From contig JAHQIW010001435.1 in assembly GCA_019055375.1 (NCBI GenBank), forward strand, positions 1 to 64,000: a DNA stretch of 64,000 nucleotides, written 5' to 3'. This document shows, one piece after another, positions 58,740-64,000 of this stretch. Position 1 is the stretch's first letter. Each line of letters begins with the position of its first letter. Below the pieces are notes generated by a model. The model searched no databases. It saw nothing but the letters and a program-made list of their open reading frames with translations, and had not been told where the DNA came from. Both the position numbers and the translations under genes were made by a program. The stretch comes from Parelaphostrongylus tenuis. Taxonomy: Eukaryota > Nematoda > Chromadorea > Rhabditida > Metastrongylidae.

Positions 58740-59590
58740 TCGTGGCCGACGATTGTGTCCAGCCGAGTGGTCGGCATGCATCTTTCATAAACCACGCGAT
58801 TGTATTACTAGTTAGTTCTGAGTCATAGCCATACCATCCAGACTTGATCAACCGGCGCAATTTGGATAATCGCTTCTATCACGGAGTCAGAGTTGTCGGT
58901 CAGTAGGAAGGGGGGTCTACGGAACTGACGATAAATTTCGCTATCTGCTTGAACGATTGTTCGACCGAGTGGTCAGCGCGCATCTTCGAAACCGCATTAT
59001 TATGCAGACGACTGCATTACTAGTTAGTTTTCATAACCACCGAGTTAGAGTAGTTGGTCGGGAGAAAGGAATGATCAACTTCACTCTTTGGTTGGACGAT
59101 TGCGTACAGTTCCTTGGTCTGTACGCACCTTCGAATCCATGTTATTTTGCCGTCGATCGTATTACTAGTTAGCTTTGAGAAGTAGCAACATTTTCCAGTC
59201 ATGAGCAACAGGCAAAAGGTAACTGACCGCGTTATACACTGAGTCAGAGTAGAGTTCATCAGGAGGAAGGCGGGCTGAGAAAGTGACTAATCATTTTCAC
59301 CCTCCTTTTGAACGATTACGTTCAGTCAGGTCAGCACGCGTATTCAAAATCACGTTATTACGCAGTTAGTCGTAGTTAGAATGAGTTTTGAGCCGTAAAA
59401 AGGTTTTTTCTTTCTGACTAATCGATAAAACATGACTGATTGCCTCAGGAACCGATCAAAGGATTCAAAGATGAAGGACGGACGAATAAACCTATCTGAT
59501 CAGCTTCATTCTCTACTTGAATGATTGCGGCTCCTGCCAAATGCACGCCATGCGTCTATTCATGAATGTTGCAGCGGCGATTATCTATGG
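58740..59590. repeat. diverged tandem repeat array with GTATTACTAGTTAG core
   Basis: Units starting with a (G)AACGATTG-like motif near 58747, 58948, 59093, 59307 and 59519. Each continues with a GGTCAGCACGCATCTT-like stretch, CGTTATT and GTATTACTAGTTAG, and some with GAGTCAGAGTAG and AGGAGGAAGG. Spacing 145-215 bases. Open frames here (58957-59172) follow the repeat. Confidence 0.6.
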
Positions 59591-59884
59591 TCTCTATGAT
59601 ATTTCTTGTCTTCTTCTTCCAAATTTCTTCTAGTTTTGGACAACTTGAATAGGTCTATGACTTGTACATCTTTAGAACACATTCATGAAGCAAATGCCAA
59701 GATTTTCTTTCCTCCCAAAGAATAAGAATGCACTCAAATAACTGCGCTGAAGTTGAGAAAATTGAAAAGATCAGTAATTGATGAGACGATCTTTCAAAGA
59801 GGATATTTGATATGAGGAATAATTAACTACTGTAAGCTGCCAACAGTAACGTCCTAAATTCATTCTAGGACTCAATAACCAAAA

Positions 59885-60028
59885 GTGAACTATGTCAAGA
59901 GAATCGCTGAAATGACTGAGTCGTCGGGAAGGTGGAACGAAAGTTCTTACGAATTGCATCCAGAAAATAAGTGCAAATCAAATCAGTGTCATCTTCATGA
60001 ACGTCAAAATTTGAAAAACAGGAAAGGT
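59885..60028 (+). CDS. possible exon, charged
   Basis: An open frame containing an ATG at about 59913 (MTESSGRWNESSYELHPENK, then CKSNQCHLHERQNLKNRKG) ends at a good donor, AAAG|GTAGGC. No acceptor in frame upstream, so it would have to be a first exon. No family recognised. Confidence 0.22.
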
Positions 60029-60079
60029 AGGCATTTCAAATTACTCCACAGTGCCTCTATTACGTGTCTTTAATAATAC

Positions 60080-62680
60080 GGAAATGAAATTATTCAAGTA
60101 ACATACAAACTCAACGCGACAGAACAATAGAATAGGGGCTTATTTCAGGATTGACATGAACAAAGGTTTGCTGAGATCTTATTCGGGGCAGAAAAAGGTA
60201 TGGAGAAAACTAATGTTGAATTCGGGTATTCCGGGTCAACGAGGCGACTGCGAGTGAAGATGCTAGTGTGATATTGTGATTATTGATATCTTCTAACGTG
60301 TTCTCTAACATTTCATTCGTGGTCTCAACACATTGCAACAAGAGATAACAAGTTTTTGTACTGAGAAGTAACTTCTGCCAATATTGCTACTTACAAAAGA
60401 ATTTCATGAAATTGGAAATGAAAGGAAAATGATGGAGTGCGGTGTTGCAACAAGAGCTCATTTGCTAGGAGTAGAGTGAGGTGAGCGATTAAAATAGTCC
60501 TCTACGCATGAAAAAACATCTATCGCTCGAGATGGAGCAATGCCAAGAGGCAGGGAACTTTACCTACAGAGGAATGCGTAACGATATGATTTTGGAAGAA
60601 CTTGAAAAGATGAATGGCAACGTGTAACCGCAAGTCGGAAGCTTCCAATCTCTTCCGATCGCACCTCTTATCCTCCTCACTGGCACTCATCGATCAATAA
60701 AGTCAACATTGACTGATGCAAATTCGCAGATTTGAAACAAACGTTGATGAGGATGACAAGTGCTCGCTCCCGTTAAACAACCATAGGTCGATGAGCAGAA
60801 GATTCAGCAACAACATAACAATAACGAAAAGCCGTCAGGAACTGCAGGGATGCGGTGGCTACCAGCCTTTTGACTATTAACTCTACACAGGCGCATAAAA
60901 GATCTGCGGATAATTGAATAGACTTATATTCGAGCGTAAACCGAACTTTAGTCAAGGATCTCGCACGACTACTCAAGTGATGACTGACTGAGGTTTTATG
61001 GGGAAAGATTCCTGATGAGCCTTACTTTTATTACCAACCTCATGAGGCAATGAGACACTCTTCCCGTGTCGCATGAAACTTCAAGGAAGCACCGTACTTT
61101 TGATTGAGGTGATCAGTTAGCTCAAAGAAAAAGTACAAATTACTGCTTGCATTTTTCCACTTCCCCATCGAATCCCAAATTTTTGTATTCTTTATTTATT
61201 TAGTTAGCGATTGCAAGCGATCAGAAGAATCGCAAGCATATAAATTGCCGCATCTTGACGCCGATAAGCTCCTAATGTAAAAACGTTTCCATTCAAGCAA
61301 TATAATTGTCAACCACGCTAGCATTATTGAATTTCTACGACGTCGCCGTGATGAGTACGAAAGAACGTTAAGTCTCTTTTTATCGCATAAAGGTGTTTTT
61401 CAATGAAGTTGAACGTCTCAAGCGATATCTTAGTTTGAACTTCCATAAAGAGTTAAGGAATCTGAATTCCTTCAAGAAAAGATTAGCTTTAGGAGCTTTG
61501 CGATAGTAGAGCAATAACCGACTTAAGCTCCACATCAAGTCACAAGATTTAGGAGAAGAACAAAAAGCAGACTTTTCCAGTAATAAGTATATTACTTTGT
61601 GTGTTTTCGACAAATTTACGACGCATTTGGAGGCCTGAAATTCAACGGAAGTTTTACGCACTTTTCGAAAAATTGATTTAATTAGAGAATAAATTTAACT
61701 AAAGTGAATGAGTTGTCCTTCGCTTGTGTTTTCATTGAACAGAAGACATGAAGTTGGTGTAGTTGACGAGTGTCTACACTATTCCTAGGTACTAGTCAGC
61801 TGTCTCCACTTGGACAAACGACATCGCTATCATTTCGTTAACTCAGGAGAGATGAAGAAGATTTGGTTAGCTGCGTAACCAAAACCGTGAGCATGTAAGC
61901 AGCAGTGGCGCTTAATTGCATTGCGCTACATCCAAATACCTTTCGCTCTGTCCTTCAAACCGAGCCTTTTGAATTCTAGACTAAAAGACAGATGATTTAT
62001 TAACACATACATTGCAGGTGAACAACTAATTCATGAAATTTAATGAACCTAATCGATAGCGATTCGAAGAAGAAGATTGGGAAGTTTGTTTCACAACTGA
62101 TCTAGCTTTATTTGATAGCATTTCAATTTACACGATTCGAAAAAAGGTTTTTCATCTACACGACCTCTGCTCCGTCTATTTGATGCAATAGGTCTCCCGT
62201 CTGTCAAATGGAATCAGGAAATAAAATTTGTCAAATTTTCACCTATTTAGGTTTCCGTTTCAAACGCAAAATGTATCCATCATACTTAGTTTGGTTAACT
62301 AAAATACCAAAAAAAAACCGACAATTCAACTGCAAAAAAGGGCATAAATTATTCACGTGCTGTCCACCGCCATTATTTTCAATGTTCTACTAACATATCA
62401 GTCACAATCACTATCCGGTGAATTACCACACCACTGCATATGGCGATAATGTCCATTATTGCAATCCGCAAAATGCACCCAAGACACGATTTTGATGTTC
62501 ATTCCATAAGCCTAGGTAAGAGTAACTTCATGTCGACGTAGTCAGAACATCTGCAAATATTTCTATAAATGTTTTTTGGCTGTGGCAAAAATCGAAATGT
62601 TTCTATGAGAAGTGGTACTTCCACATTTCCACACGACTCTGTGGTTCATGGGATGTTTTTATGCCCAAAACAAAACTTGA
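60080..62680. other. no gene supported
   Basis: Short frames only (minus 60773-60976, 61380-61661; plus 62208-62393), none with splice boundaries or domain features. Confidence 0.45.
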
Positions 62681-62682
62681 TA

Positions 62683-62684
<2 letters not shown>

Positions 62685-62722
<38 letters not shown>

Positions 62723-62735
62723 ACACACACACACA

Positions 62736-62788
<53 letters not shown>
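62685..62788. repeat. CA/TG microsatellite, about 104 bases
   Basis: Uninterrupted CA runs with two single-base interruptions (CACCACA). Abuts the mariner-C fragment. Confidence 0.95.
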
Positions 62789-62790
<2 letters not shown>

Positions 62791-62819
62791 CATACACCGA
62801 GAGGTACATATATACAAAG

Positions 62820-63300
62820 GTACAAATTTTTCTATCCGAAATGGGCTGTTGTCAAAAAGCCGCCGTATGTTGCAGATGTTCTACTAGCCTGGGCAGACAA
62901 TTGCATACGACCATAGCACCATTGCTTGCCATTTAATAAAATGAGCTACTACAAAGTGATGTCATGATGCACAACACGTGCTTTGACTGACCACCTTGCG
63001 TTGCAAATTCGACTCGTTACAATTTCTAAGAAACTGTGCTGGACCACGGTACCATATCCACCATATAGCCCTAATATTGCTCCTTCGGATTATCACCCCT
63101 TTCGCGCCCTGAGGCAGCATAGGCTGTAGAAAAAACCTAAGAGCACAATCAGCTCAGAAGTGATCTTAATGACTAAATTTATTGCTAGCCTCACTCTTTC
63201 TGGAGGGTATCCAGTCTCTGGCCAACAAATGATTGCATATCGCTGATCATGATGGTGACTATTTTGCTGATTAATTGACTTCTTCAAGTGAAGAACAATT
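62820..63300 (+). mobile_element. mariner-C fragment beside a CA repeat
   Basis: Contains ACCGTTCC-type core sequence related to the other mariner-C copies, with the frame CWTTVPYPPYSPNIAPSDYH, the best preserved example of the C-terminal signature here, followed by a stop. Its 5' portion aligns with 37540-37640, with part of the transposase region deleted. A long CA/TG tract abuts its left side. Confidence 0.6.
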
Positions 63301-64000
63301 GAATTAACGACACAAAAGTGCCTAAGTGCGAAAGTACTTATGGATCAACTCAGTACAAGCGCGCGCACAAGCACATACACACATATATACTAGCACACAG
63401 ATCGAAACGAGTAGTAGGATCGATTTTGATGTGCAGTTCAACGTTGTTAAGAATTGCGGAATGTCGAATAGACGACCTTGATCATCTAAGTTCAAATGCG
63501 GGACCGAAAACAGGTCGCAATAGAGCCGTCCATCAATAGACTTCAACATCTAGGGGAACTGAACAGAATTTATGCTCAATGTTCTTGTCCAAGGATTAGT
63601 TGGTAGACGTGCTCCACACTTTCATCACACTATTTTCCTTCGCCACTACAAAAAAAAACTCTGCACTTTGAAATGTTTATAAATTCCGCTTTTCCCTTCC
63701 CAATGACATTTACGTTAGTTTTTACTCCACTAAAATCTTCCGAACATTCATTCATCAAGGCCATATAGGCTTCCTAGAAACGTGCAAATAAAGAAGAAAT
63801 ATTTTGAGATCAGTCGCAAAAATGACTCACTGTACATCTAATGCACTAAAAGACAACTAATCAGTATGGTTTTTGTAACGGCAAAAAGATCGAAATACAC
63901 GTGCTATATCATTCACGTCGTGTCATTTTTATCAAAAATGAAAATCATCACAAAGAGGAAGCACTCCATCCACGATTGAAAGAATGATTAAAGTCTTATC
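63300..64000. other. no gene seen
   Basis: Short CA/TA-rich patch at 63358-63400, otherwise AT-rich non-coding sequence to the window edge. Confidence 0.45.

Noticed and set aside
62569..62936. Open frames of 60-115 codons with His-Thr or Cys-Val repeats
   Set aside because: Direct translation of the CA/TG microsatellite and flanks.
1..64000. CRISPR array, bacterial operon, rRNA, spliced-leader RNA gene
   Set aside because: Looked for regularly spaced direct repeats, gene clusters with ribosome-binding sites, rRNA blocks and the spliced-leader sequence; none seen.

Overview
The window looks like a stretch of nematode nuclear genome, probably a strongylid or hookworm-like worm. The reasons are: AT-rich DNA with GC-rich islands; coding signal broken into short exons with TTTCAG-type acceptors and GTGAG/GTAAG-type donors; and dense, decayed mariner transposons, RTE-type LINE fragments and tRNA-derived SINEs. 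There is no bacterial gene organisation, rRNA, CRISPR array or phage. The species is inferred, not proven. No database search was possible, so the gene models come from reading splice signals and reading-frame phase by eye.

The main gene is on the minus strand. Eleven coding exons between 42304 and 20229 join in compatible phase into a protein of about 466 residues. It has a Gln/Pro/Ser-rich N-terminal half, three zinc fingers of Cys-Cys-His-Cys type, a basic nuclear-localisation-like stretch after finger 2 and an AT-hook-like motif near the C-terminus. I read it as a nuclear DNA- or RNA-binding regulator but cannot name the family. Exon 3 contains one apparent missing base in a run of four C (33437-33440). 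A second small minus-strand gene of three exons (11438 to 10643, 96 residues, helical) lies downstream. It is either a separate gene or the 3' end of the first.

Layout: 1-5.6 kb has a CpG-rich edge and unassigned ORFs or exon candidates. 6-16.4 kb is dominated by tRNA-derived repeats around the small gene. 16.4-20 kb has a hammerhead-like motif and a GC-rich foldback element. 20.2-42.3 kb is the zinc-finger gene, whose introns hold mariner copies, SINEs, a LINE fragment and palindromes. 43.7-48.6 kb has a CpG-rich block and possible upstream exons, followed by a tetranucleotide microsatellite. 49-52.2 kb is decayed LINE sequence. 52.4-64 kb has SINEs, palindromes, a diverged tandem array with a conserved GTATTACTAGTTAG core, a long CA repeat and a mariner fragment.

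The most interesting non-coding signals are six dispersed copies of a hammerhead-ribozyme-like motif and a 285 bp palindrome whose arms each contain a complete tRNA-like cloverleaf, pointing outward. No new multi-gene system is evident.
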